Positions 53,045 to 60,208 of a stretch of DNA of 60,939 nucleotides are shown in pieces. The notes below the pieces were generated by a model. That model had not been told where the DNA came from and did no database searches. It worked only from the letters and a program-made list of their open reading frames with translations. Origin of the DNA: Sedimentisphaerales bacterium (GTDB lineage Bacteria; Planctomycetota; Phycisphaerae; Sedimentisphaerales; Anaerobacaceae); contig JAFGLV010000149.1 in the NCBI GenBank assembly GCA_016927855.1, positions 1 to 60,939 of the forward strand, in the 5' to 3' direction. Every line of letters starts with the position of its first letter. Position 1 is the stretch's first letter. Both the position numbers and the translations under genes were made by a program.

Positions 53045-53235
53045 ATACGAAATCCGAAGCACGAAATCCGAAACAAGCACGAATGACCAGAAACTCAATG
53101 TTCAAAACGGTCTATCCGGCAGGCGCGAGCGTTTGTGTCATTGGAATTTCGGTCCTTTGAATTTGTTTCGGATTTCGATATTCGATATTCGGATTTCACG
53201 GTGGTTTCGAGTTTCGGATTTCGTGCTTCGTGTTT
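53043..53235. mobile_element. AT-rich inverted-repeat element, MITE-like
   Basis: About 190 bases, much richer in A and T than the genome. The left end AAATACGAAATCCGAAGCAC and the right end, read inverted, AAACACGAAGCACGAAATCC share the same GCACGAAATCCGAAAC blocks; ATATTCGATATTCGGATTTC copies lie inside the right arm. No transposase is encoded. It begins at the stop codon of the lipoprotein gene and ends just before the HIT gene's ribosome binding site. Confidence 0.6.
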
Positions 53236-53259
53236 AGTGTAGATGGGAGGTCTGAAACC

Positions 53260-53769
53260 TTGGAACGCGACAATCTCTGGGCGCCTTGGCGCATCCCTTA
53301 CATCAGGGGTCTTCATAAGGACGAAGGCTGTTTCCTCTGCCACAACCTGGCGCATCCCGAGCAGGACGATGCGAATCTCGTACTGTGGCGGACCGACCGT
53401 TGCATCGTCGTACTGAATCGCTTTCCGTACAATAACGGTCATCTGCTGATCGCCCCGGCCCGCCACATCGCCGGTCTGGAGGAAGCGTCGGAAGAGGAAA
53501 TGCTGGAGCTGACCAAGCTCGTCCGTGAAGCGCAGCGGGCACTGTCGATGACGCTCAGTCCGCACGGCTACAACGTCGGGCTGAATCTCGGCCGCTGTTC
53601 CGGCGCCGGCCTGCCGGGCCATATCCATATCCACATCGTGCCGCGCTGGGACGGTGACACGAACTTCATGAGCGTCTGCAGCGACACGAAGGTCGTCAGC
53701 CAGTCGCTGGACGACCTGCTGGTGGAGATGAAGGTCGCCAGCGCCGAGCACGGGTTGCCGAGCCTGTAG
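53260..53769 (+). CDS. HIT-family (histidine triad) protein
   Basis: GGGAGG at 53245-53250 points to a TTG start at 53260, giving MERDNLWAPWRIPYIRG, the typical opening of the AP4A-phosphorylase-like HIT branch; a GTG 30 bases earlier lies in the repeat element. The 169-residue protein has FLCHNLAHPEQDD, VLNRFPYNNGHLLIAPARH (about 51-69) and the triad GHIHIHIVPRWDGD (about 127-140), H-x-H-x-H with the catalytic central His. It should hydrolyse or phosphorylyse nucleotide phosphoanhydrides or amides. It is directly followed by a dispersed repeat. Confidence 0.88.
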   Translation: MERDNLWAPWRIPYIRGLHKDEGCFLCHNLAHPEQDDANLVLWRTDRCIVVLNRFPYNNGHLLIAPARHIAGLEEASEEEMLELTKLVREAQRALSMTLSPHGYNVGLNLGRCSGAGLPGHIHIHIVPRWDGDTNFMSVCSDTKVVSQSLDDLLVEMKVASAEHGLPSL

Positions 53770-53778
53770 CTCGTCAAG

Positions 53779-53876
53779 CGGTTGCGGTTGCGACGCTCGT
53801 GTCGGTTGCGTTGGGGACGTGAAGCGGTGTTCATGCCGTTTGACGCAACCGTTCGCCGAAACGAGCCGCGCAACCG
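53779..53876 (+). repeat. GGTTGCG dispersed palindrome
   Basis: From CGGTTGCGGTTGCGACGCTC to CGAGCCGCGCAACCG. The left arm (CGGTTGCG, CTCGT, TCGGTTGCGT) and the right arm (ACGCAACCG, CGAAACGAG, CGCAACCG) are inverted copies. Copies in the window: 2181 (short), 34731 (opposite orientation) and 55158. Confidence 0.7.
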
Positions 53877-53906
53877 ACGGACGCACGACGGTCTTGAGGA
53901 ATGGAA

Positions 53907-55004
53907 ATGTCCGACAGCCTTCAATCCTATGCGGCGACCGAGGCCGGCAGCAAAGGCCGGGCCTTTCCGGAGGCACCGCATGCCTACCGGTCGGCGTTCG
54001 AACGCGATCGCGACCGCGTGATTCACTGCTCGGCGTTTCGCCGGCTCGAAGGCAAGACGCAGGTCTTCACGCCAGGTCTGGACGACTACTACCGCACCCG
54101 CCTGACGCACAGCATCGAGGTCGCCCAGATCGGCCGGACCATCGCCAGGGCGCTCGGACTCAACGAGAGCCTGACCGAAGCGATTTGCCTGGCGCACGAC
54201 CTGGGACATCCGCCTTTCGGACATGCAGGCGAAGCGGCGCTCAACGCGCTGATGGCCGCGCATGGCGGCTTCGAGCACAACGGCCAGACCCTTCGCATCG
54301 TGGACCTGCTCGAACATCCCTATCCGCAGTTTATGGGCCTGAACCTGATGTACGAGACGCGCCTGGGCTTGGCCAAACACCGCAGCCGCTACGACGAGCC
54401 ACTGCCCGATACGTCGTTCGCGGAGACCAACTGCACGCTGGAGGGCCAGATCGCCGGCATCGCCGATCGCATCGCCTACAACTGTCACGACCTCGAAGAC
54501 GGCATGAAGGCCCGCCTGCTCGAAACCGAATCGATGCAGCACATCGAGATCTTCGTCGAGGCGCGCCGCCGGATCGACGTCGAGTCCATCGACGACTGGA
54601 CCATCCGCCGCACGCGCACCGCCAAGTCGATCATCGACACGCTCGTAGGCGATTGCATCGAAACGAGCGCCAAGAACATCGCGACCGCAGGGATCGCAAC
54701 CGCCGCCGATGCCTGCGCGCGAACGGAGAGCCTCATCGGCCTGTCCGAACCCAATGACCGCGAGCTCATCCAACTGGAGGACTTCCTGCTGGAGACGTTT
54801 TACCAGCACGAGTCCCTGCTGGCCACGGCTGCGAATGTGCGCACCTGGCTGGCCGAGCTCTTCGAGCGCCTCTGTCGCGAGCCCGAGCAGATGCCGAGCT
54901 ACTTCCGCCGTTTCATCGCCGCGCACGGCCTGCCCCGCGCCGTCTGCGATTACATCGCCGGCATGACCGACCGCTACTGCCTCAAGCTCCTGGGCCGGGA
55001 CTGA
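53907..55004 (+). CDS. dgt: Deoxyguanosinetriphosphate triphosphohydrolase-like protein
   Basis: Of two in-frame ATGs, 53907 has the better spacing to GAGGA (53896-53900). The 365-residue protein is an HD-domain dNTPase: FRRLEGKTQVFTPG, the metal histidine in RTRLTHSIEVAQIGRTIA, HDLGHPPFGHAGE (about 101-113, the HD pair), and IADRIAYNCHDLEDGM near 185-200. It should cleave dGTP or other dNTPs to the nucleoside and triphosphate, controlling dNTP pools; some relatives restrict phage. It is of the shorter class (about 370 residues) that lacks the insertions of E. coli Dgt. Confidence 0.92.
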   Translation: MSDSLQSYAATEAGSKGRAFPEAPHAYRSAFERDRDRVIHCSAFRRLEGKTQVFTPGLDDYYRTRLTHSIEVAQIGRTIARALGLNESLTEAICLAHDLGHPPFGHAGEAALNALMAAHGGFEHNGQTLRIVDLLEHPYPQFMGLNLMYETRLGLAKHRSRYDEPLPDTSFAETNCTLEGQIAGIADRIAYNCHDLEDGMKARLLETESMQHIEIFVEARRRIDVESIDDWTIRRTRTAKSIIDTLVGDCIETSAKNIATAGIATAADACARTESLIGLSEPNDRELIQLEDFLLETFYQHESLLATAANVRTWLAELFERLCREPEQMPSYFRRFIAAHGLPRAVCDYIAGMTDRYCLKLLGRD

Positions 55005-55010
55005 CACCGT

Positions 55011-55060
55011 CGGTCGTGCGTCCCCGCACGACATAGCGAGCGAGGACGCTCGCCCTACGA
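55011..55060. repeat. GTCGTGCG dispersed palindrome, copy 2
   Basis: CGGTCGTGCGTCCCCGCACGAC followed by AGCGAGCGAGGACGCTCGCCCTACG, the same unit as 38297-38343. It sits right after the dgt stop and may act as a terminator hairpin. Confidence 0.6.
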
Positions 55061-55157
55061 GGCTCGCATGTACCGTGGTTCGGTCTTGCCGGCGTGCCGC
55101 CATCCGTAGTACTCCGTCCATTCTAATCTGGTGGGTAGCGCCCGAGAGTACGCAAGT

Positions 55158-55247
55158 CGGTTGCGGTTGCGCCGCACGTCTCGGTTGCGTCTGGCGTGCA
55201 GCGGTGCCGCTTGACGCAATCGATTGACGAAACGAGCTGCACAACCG
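55158..55247 (+). repeat. GGTTGCG dispersed palindrome
   Basis: CGGTTGCGGTTGCGCCGCAC to CGAGCTGCACAACCG, in the same orientation as the copy at 53779 and about 1.4 kb from it; the two flank the dgt gene. Confidence 0.68.
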
Positions 55248-55429
55248 CCGGACGCTAGCCGTGACTGGCTACACACCTTTCTAGCGTAGTCGGAGTAGTA
55301 GGGTGTGCATCGCACACCGATTCTATTGTTGACTACGGCCTGGCAGCGAATGAGGCAGCCCTCTCATTCGCAGCCGGATTCCTCGACTGCGCTCGGAATG
55401 ACAAACGTATGGTTCGTCCAGTCAGTTGC

Positions 55430-55455
55430 GTAGGATGGGCTTCAGCCCATCCTAC
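55430..55455. repeat. GTAGGATGGGC perfect hairpin
   Basis: GTAGGATGGGC, a TTCA tetraloop and GCCCATCCTAC. The stem sequence is shared with the large hairpin at 24503-24578. Confidence 0.65.
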
Positions 55456-55547
55456 ATGACTCGCCTCCCTGTGCAGCCGCGCACGCGTCGTTGCGGTTGG
55501 ACGGGATTCTCGTTGACTACAGGACGGATCGGAGGTAGACTGCACGC

Positions 55548-55721
55548 ATGAAGACCGTCCGGTACATCTACTGGCAGGACAGCGGAATGTGGCTGGGGCA
55601 CCTCGACGAGTATCCCGACTACATGACCCAAGGCGAGACCATCGAAGACCTCCAGGAGAATCTCAAAGATCTCTATGAGGAACTCACGAGCGGGCGCATT
55701 CCTGGCGTGCGGCGCTCATAA
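55548..55721 (+). CDS. HicB-like antitoxin-fold protein, no HicA partner
   Basis: A 57-residue protein, reading MKTVRYIYWQDSGMWLGHLD, then EYPDYMTQGETIEDLQENLK and DLYEELTSG. This is the N-terminal HicB fold (partial RNase H). GGAGG lies at 55531-55535. It ends after RIPGVRRS; many relatives end in the same way or continue with a DNA-binding tail. No HicA frame (lysine-rich, with GSHxxF) follows within the next 200 bases, which consist of a hairpin repeat, so it appears to be an orphan. Confidence 0.75.
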   Translation: MKTVRYIYWQDSGMWLGHLDEYPDYMTQGETIEDLQENLKDLYEELTSGRIPGVRRS

Positions 55722-55770
55722 TCGCACCGTTCCGCTGCGCCCGGTATTCCTAAAGACGCATCATTGTCCT

Positions 55771-55868
55771 GTAGAGACGCAATATCTTGCGTCTTAGACG
55801 TTTCGCAATTTCAGCACACACGATTCTGCAGGCCCAGGGTTTGGAGACGCAAGATGTTGCGTCTCTAC
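55771..55868. repeat. GTAGAGACGCAA inverted repeat
   Basis: A 24-base arm at 55771-55794 (GTAGAGACGCAATATCTTGC plus GTCT) is repeated inverted at 55845-55868 with 23 of 24 matches. Each arm is itself nearly palindromic (GACGCAAxATxTTGCGTC). Similar GTAGAGACGC...GCGTCTCTAC units occur between genes in several bacterial phyla. Confidence 0.7.
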
Positions 55869-55893
55869 GGAGTTCTCGCTGTCCGCTTTCCCT

Positions 55894-55922
55894 TTGACTT
55901 GATCTGGTCGGTGGGGTATCGT
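55894..55922 (+). promoter_or_regulatory. Candidate promoter of pgpA
   Basis: TTGACT (55894-55899, 5/6) and TATCGT (55917-55922, 4/6) with a 17-base spacer. The expected start of transcription falls within a few bases of the pgpA ATG at 55932, which would make the mRNA leaderless; no ribosome binding site is seen before that ATG. Confidence 0.38.
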
Positions 55923-55931
55923 CTTGGCCCT

Positions 55932-56432
55932 ATGAATGCCAGACGGTTGCTTGCATCGTGTTTTGGGTTGGGATGGTTGCCCATTGCGCCGGGGACGTGG
56001 GGATCGTTGCCGCCGGCGGTGGCGTTCGGGCTGATGGCCGGTTTCGGCGCACCCGGCTACGTCAGCGCGATCGTGATGGCGCTCTTCGTCGTCGCCGGCT
56101 CGGCGGTGTGCGTGGCGTGCGTGCCGGCGGTCAGCGCCCTGGCGGGCAAGGCCGATCCCGGTGAGGTCGTCGTCGATGAAGTCGCAGGCCAGGCAGTCAC
56201 CTTCCTGCCGCTGGGTCCGTTGTTATCGGCCGATCTGTCACTGGGACAGGGTGGTCTCCTTGCGTTGCTGGGCTTTTTGCTGTTTCGTGCTTTCGATATC
56301 GTCAAACCCTGGCCGATAAGGAAGCTGGAAAGCCTTCCGGCCGGATGGGGGGTGCTGGCAGATGACCTGCTGGCCGGCGTGTTCGCAGCGGTGGTTCTCG
56401 GCATAGCGGCAAAGTGGTGGATAGCAGCGTAG
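55932..56432 (+). CDS. pgpA: Phosphatidylglycerophosphatase A
   Basis: Dephosphorylates phosphatidylglycerol phosphate in the inner membrane. The start at 55932 gives 166 residues, the normal PgpA length. Signatures are FGLGWLPIAPGTWGSLP (residues 11-27), DPGEVVVDEVAGQAVTFLPLG (about 75-95, the metal-binding acidic residues) and FRAFDIVKPWPIRKLE, followed by GVLADDLLAG. Four hydrophobic segments are present. The kinase-like membrane protein at 56452 follows after 19 bases and may be in the same operon. Confidence 0.93.
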   Translation: MNARRLLASCFGLGWLPIAPGTWGSLPPAVAFGLMAGFGAPGYVSAIVMALFVVAGSAVCVACVPAVSALAGKADPGEVVVDEVAGQAVTFLPLGPLLSADLSLGQGGLLALLGFLLFRAFDIVKPWPIRKLESLPAGWGVLADDLLAGVFAAVVLGIAAKWWIAA

Positions 56433-56451
56433 ACCAGGACGGGACGTATCG

Positions 56452-58947
56452 ATGGCGGCGCAATACAGCGTTGAGGTTTGCAGACAGCTTGAAGAGAGGT
56501 TTCGCGCCGCGGCGGTGCAGCGTCCCCTGCGCGTCGCTCGTTATGACGCCGGCACGGAGCTGAGCTACCAGGTCCGCAGCGTGGGCACGGACGAGACCGC
56601 CACCGTGAAGCTGCGCGTCGAGCGTTTTGTCGGCGGAGGCTTCGCCGGTCAGGTCTACCAGGTGAAGGTGCTCGCGATCGACGCAGGCGAAATCCCCGGT
56701 CTGAAGCCCGACGGCATCTATGCCATGAAGATTCTCATCCCGCCCTCGGGTTTCTCCTGCCTGTTTCGCAATCTGCTGTACTGGATCGGCTTTCAAGGCC
56801 CGTTCCAGCTTCAGGTCAACCCGGCCGCGGCGCGAGCGGGCGCTTTGTGGCAGAAGTTCATTCGTCGTGCCGCCCGCCTGCAGTTTGGTGATGAACGCAG
56901 CGTCGTGGACATCTACGGCACGTTCACCGACGAGCCGCTTGGCAGTTGCGGCGAGCTGAGCGAGTGGATCGACGGGCGCACCTGGCGCCTAGAGGTTGAT
57001 GACCGGTTGGACCTGCTCAAGCGCTGGCGGCGCGGTCACAACGTCGATGACGAGCGGCTCGGCTCACCTGAGTATCGCGCCAAGCGGCAGTTCATGGGAA
57101 CGTTCGTGTACCTGCTGCACGAGATGGGTGCCCACGAATTCGCGCGCCAATACGAATGGAGCACGTGCAAGAGCCAGCCCAACTGCCTCAAGCGCAAGGG
57201 CCTGGACGACGACCCGGCTGCCGGTCTGACGGCGGTCGATTTCCGCGCAGGCTTGGCCCTTCTGCCTTTCCTGCCCATGAGTCCCGGCGACATCAAGCTC
57301 ATTGTCAAAGGCATCGCGCGGGGCTCGCTGGTCCAGTTCGATCGCGGCGACCTCGCCAAGCTCGAGCGTTTTGTGGCTGCCCATCCCAGCGAGTTCGCCG
57401 ACATGCGCGCCGCACTGGACGAACTCAAGGAGGCGGAGCGCATCTATCGCAACTCAGTGCCCGATGTCACACACAACCACGTCAAGCTGCTGTACAGTCG
57501 CAAGCTCTGGTCGACGATCTTCGACATCGCGGTAACTGGCTGGCAGGTCAAGAGTCTCGTCGCCAAACCCTGCGAAGAGAAGCTGCGTCGCAGCCGGATG
57601 CGGACGTTCTTGTTCTTCCTGGTCGGCTGCATTCCGCTGCTGGGCAAGGTGGTCCGGCGCGCGTGGGGCCGGGAGGACTGGCGCCGGCATTACGCGCGGA
57701 TGCTCAGCAGCGCGCGGTATCTCAGGCAGGCCTTCTGGGCGCGCACCGCCGAGAAGATGATCGGCTGGTACCGGTCCGGCCGCGTCAACGCCGAACGGGC
57801 GCAGCGACTGGCGGACCAACCCTGGCGGTTTCTGGGGCATTGGCTGCTCTCGATCTTACCGGCGGGACTGCATCGGTTTCTGACCGATTGGCCCTTTGCC
57901 AAAGAGAAGCTCGCTTATCTGTTCGTTCGACCGGTGCGGCTGTATTTCAACGCGGAGCTGCGCGAACAGTGGCTGCGCGATATGGTGGCCGAAGGACAGC
58001 GCAAGCACATGCTGAGCGACGCCGACGCCAACACGATCCTCTCGCAACTGGGCGAGCCTTTCATCCAGAAATACCTCAAGAGCCTGGCGGTCCACGTCTG
58101 CACGCTACCGGTTACCCAGGTGGTTTCGGTCACGATCGCGGTGGTCTACGTCCTGACGCACCCGGACATGCCGCGCGCGCAGGCGTGGGGTATCGGGCTG
58201 GGGATCATCGCGCTTTTCCAGGTCGTACCGTTGTCGCCGGGCTCGCTCACACGCGGGCTCTACGTCGTCTACCTTGTCATCCGCGAGCGGAACTTCAAAG
58301 ACTACAACATCGCCGTGTTTCTCGGCTTCTTCAAGTACGTCGGCTACTTGGCCTTTCCGATCCAAATGACCTATCGCTACCCGGCGTTGGCTCGGTTTAT
58401 GGCGGTGCACTGGGCGACCGAAGCGGTGCATGTCGTGCCGGTCTTTGGCGAGCGTGGCGCGCTGCTGGAGCACTGGGTATTCAGCCTGTTCTACAACTGG
58501 CCCCTTACGATTCGCAGGCGTATGCGCCGCCGCGCCCAGATACGCGCCGCTGTACCAGCTCGCTACTGGCACGTGCCTGTGTGCGCCCTGGTCGCCACTG
58601 GCATTTTCGGACTGGCCGACTGCCTCTACTTCGCTCGTACCGACAGCTTGCCGGCGCTGCGGCAGTTCTGGTGGCTGGTCTTAACAGTGCCGCTGCTGGA
58701 GGGTGTGCTGGTTACCCTGGCCGCCGGCGGGGCGGCGCTGGGCCGCAGAATCGTGGCGGCCGCGGTGGCTGGCGCGCTGGCCGCAACCCTGGCGACAGGG
58801 CTCTCGGCGCTGATCGCCAGCACGGGCCAGGCTGCCGATGTTCACTTGTTGGCCTTGGGCGTCTGGCGGGTCTTCATCTTCACCATCCTCTCGGTCGTGG
58901 GCGCGATCGGTACGGAATTGACCTTGCCTGAGCCCGAGCATGCCTAG
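56452..58947 (+). CDS. Kinase-like / polytopic membrane fusion protein of unknown function
   Basis: An 831-residue protein that I do not know as a characterised family. Residues about 55-95 resemble the ATP-binding lobe of a protein or aminoglycoside kinase: FVGGGFAGQVYQVKVL (glycine-rich loop) and GIYAMKILIPPSG (the VAIK lysine), then GELSEWIDGRTW near 165-178 like a hinge. A clear HRD/DFG pair is not seen, so catalysis is doubtful. A basic helical region (about 380-470) leads to a membrane domain from about 555 on with six or so helices, including PLSPGSLTRGLYVVYLVI, which recalls lysylphosphatidylglycerol-synthase/flippase-type membranes. Position after pgpA suggests phospholipid handling. 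All of this is inference from motifs. Confidence 0.72.
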   Translation: MAAQYSVEVCRQLEERFRAAAVQRPLRVARYDAGTELSYQVRSVGTDETATVKLRVERFVGGGFAGQVYQVKVLAIDAGEIPGLKPDGIYAMKILIPPSGFSCLFRNLLYWIGFQGPFQLQVNPAAARAGALWQKFIRRAARLQFGDERSVVDIYGTFTDEPLGSCGELSEWIDGRTWRLEVDDRLDLLKRWRRGHNVDDERLGSPEYRAKRQFMGTFVYLLHEMGAHEFARQYEWSTCKSQPNCLKRKGLDDDPAAGLTAVDFRAGLALLPFLPMSPGDIKLIVKGIARGSLVQFDRGDLAKLERFVAAHPSEFADMRAALDELKEAERIYRNSVPDVTHNHVKLLYSRKLWSTIFDIAVTGWQVKSLVAKPCEEKLRRSRMRTFLFFLVGCIPLLGKVVRRAWGREDWRRHYARMLSSARYLRQAFWARTAEKMIGWYRSGRVNAERAQRLADQPWRFLGHWLLSILPAGLHRFLTDWPFAKEKLAYLFVRPVRLYFNAELREQWLRDMVAEGQRKHMLSDADANTILSQLGEPFIQKYLKSLAVHVCTLPVTQVVSVTIAVVYVLTHPDMPRAQAWGIGLGIIALFQVVPLSPGSLTRGLYVVYLVIRERNFKDYNIAVFLGFFKYVGYLAFPIQMTYRYPALARFMAVHWATEAVHVVPVFGERGALLEHWVFSLFYNWPLTIRRRMRRRAQIRAAVPARYWHVPVCALVATGIFGLADCLYFARTDSLPALRQFWWLVLTVPLLEGVLVTLAAGGAALGRRIVAAAVAGALAATLATGLSALIASTGQAADVHLLALGVWRVFIFTILSVVGAIGTELTLPEPEHA

Positions 58948-59061
58948 CGCCGCAGACGGGCTACGGCAGCGCGGGCATACCTTTCCCAGACCCGTAGTAA
59001 ACACCACGGGATACTGCTCGTACAGGTGCTTAGAGCGCCTGACAGAATGACCGGTGGATGG

Positions 59062-59137
59062 GTAGGGGAAGGCCCCTGTGCCTGCCCAGAGCTTGCCCTG
59101 AGCTTGCCGAAGGGGCAACCAAAGGGGGTTGCTCCTA
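59062..59137 (+). repeat. GTAGGGGC dispersed repeat, diverged copy
   Basis: GTAGGGGAAGGCCCCTGTGCC, then TGCCCAGAGCTTGCCCTGAG and GGGGCAACCAAAGGGGGTTGCTCCTA. The outer parts can pair (GTAGGGG.../...CTCCTA, GGCCCC/GGGGC). Related to 35782 and 37065. Confidence 0.5.
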
Positions 59138-59331
59138 AAACGTCCGCAGTGCGACAGGTCATTCCGTTAGCGGTTCTTAGAAGACTCTCTTGACCGCACG
59201 ACCCGGCCGATTCCGCAGTACAGACTTGGGAGTTGAGCACGCCATGAGTCCACGATTCCCATTGTTTGAAGTTTGCGGCCCAGAATTGTTGCATCCGGGC
59301 AAAAATATCTGTGAAATCGAGCGTTTGGAGG

Positions 59332-59337
59332 TATAAT
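59332..59337 (+). promoter_or_regulatory. Possible -10 element
   Basis: A perfect TATAAT 86 bases before the start at 59424. The matching -35 region (CTGTGA at 59309) is a poor match, so this may need an activator or be fortuitous. Confidence 0.3.
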
Positions 59338-59408
59338 CAAGAAAGCGGCCGGCGGAACACCTACTGTGGGGGCGCCCGTCGGACCCAGTTTCGTGAATCC
59401 GATTTATG

Positions 59409-59423
59409 GAGGGTGTAACCCTC
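59409..59423 (+). promoter_or_regulatory. Palindrome that includes the ribosome binding site
   Basis: GAGGGT, GTA, ACCCTC is a perfect 6-base stem with a 3-base loop whose left arm is the Shine-Dalgarno sequence of the gene starting at 59424. Folding would hide it from the ribosome, so it could be a simple translational control site. Confidence 0.5.
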
Positions 59424-60185
59424 ATGCCGGCCAATAGTTACAGCTCCATGTGTGACGATTTCTTCGTCGATATGTACGTCAACACCGAACTGGATCTGCC
59501 GACCGAGCGGGATACGGTGCTGACTTTTTTCGACCGCATTCAGAAGCAGTTCCCCACGATGGGGCGCTTCCTGCGTCGAGAAAAGAGCGAGTACTACCTC
59601 GAGGAAGATCACGGCGCCGGCCATTACCGCTGGGTCAGCCTCGAGGGCGACCGCATCGGCTCCGGGTTGGCCAATCCGCTGACCTTCGAGGAAGCCTACC
59701 ACCAAGACCGTCTGATCCTGGAGTTGATGCCGTACATGCTAGGCGTGTCTCCGCTCGACATCGACTCGCTCGATCTGACGTTCGCCATGGATTTTGACTG
59801 CGTGGGCAATCACGACGAGGTGATCGCGGAGGCCCTGTTCGCCGGCAGCGCGTTCAGCGGTCTGCTCGATTGGCCGCAGAGCCGGCCCATCGTCTTCTCG
59901 CCCGCCATGGTCGTGGCCCTCTCGGAGGACCAGCGGACCCAGGCCCGGGTCAGCATCGAGTCCAAGACCAGCATCTACGAGCCCGGCGAGAAGGAGCAGG
60001 AACGCGACGAAGCCATCACACTATCGCTCACGGTCCGGCGGTACCCCAGCCCGGACGAGCGGTTCGATGCCGTCGTCTCCTTCGAGCATCAGTGCCAGGT
60101 GGCCGAAGCGCTCATGGCCGAGAGAATCGTGCACTATTTCGTTCAACCTCTGGCGGAGGTGATCGCGCAACGACGATCGAGTTGA
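59424..60185 (+). CDS. Conserved-looking protein of unknown function
   Basis: ATG 59424 is preferred over 59406 because GGAGGG at 59407-59412 lies between them. The 253-residue acidic protein opens MPANSYSSMCDDFFVDMYVN and contains TERDTVLTFFDRIQKQFPTM, YYLEEDHGAGHYRWVSLEGDRI and MDFDCVGNHDEVIAEALF. It has no signal peptide or transmembrane helix, so it should be cytoplasmic. I have seen similar acidic proteins in Planctomycetota genomes, but no function is known to me. A small membrane protein gene follows after 23 bases. Confidence 0.78.
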   Translation: MPANSYSSMCDDFFVDMYVNTELDLPTERDTVLTFFDRIQKQFPTMGRFLRREKSEYYLEEDHGAGHYRWVSLEGDRIGSGLANPLTFEEAYHQDRLILELMPYMLGVSPLDIDSLDLTFAMDFDCVGNHDEVIAEALFAGSAFSGLLDWPQSRPIVFSPAMVVALSEDQRTQARVSIESKTSIYEPGEKEQERDEAITLSLTVRRYPSPDERFDAVVSFEHQCQVAEALMAERIVHYFVQPLAEVIAQRRSS

Positions 60186-60208
60186 GACTCAGAAGGAGCG
60201 AACGGTCC

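Larger units (their letters stand above)
55005..55547. other. Repeat-rich gap of 543 bases
   Basis: This region contains four recognisable dispersed units: GTCGTGCG (55011-55060), the GGTTGCG palindrome (55158-55247), text of the kind GGATTCCTCGACTGCGCTCGGAATGACA (about 55377-55404), and a perfect GTAGGATGGGC hairpin (55430-55455). No gene is supported between them. Its right end carries the ribosome binding site of the HicB-like gene. Confidence 0.6.
58948..59423. other. Gap with a repeat, a possible promoter and an SD hairpin
   Basis: This 476-base gap holds the diverged GTAGGGGC repeat (59062-59137), a TATAAT at 59332-59337 with only a poor -35, and the palindrome GAGGGTGTAACCCTC (59409-59423) directly before the next start. 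No gene is supported in it. Confidence 0.5.

Noticed and set aside
53821..54021. A short frame opening at ATG 53833 before dgt
   Set aside because: It is made from the GGTTGCG repeat and then runs out of frame through dgt.
57156..58931. A 591-codon second open frame inside the kinase-like membrane protein gene
   Set aside because: Same strand, shifted frame, proline/arginine-rich without hydrophobic segments; the 831-residue frame has regular transmembrane helices.
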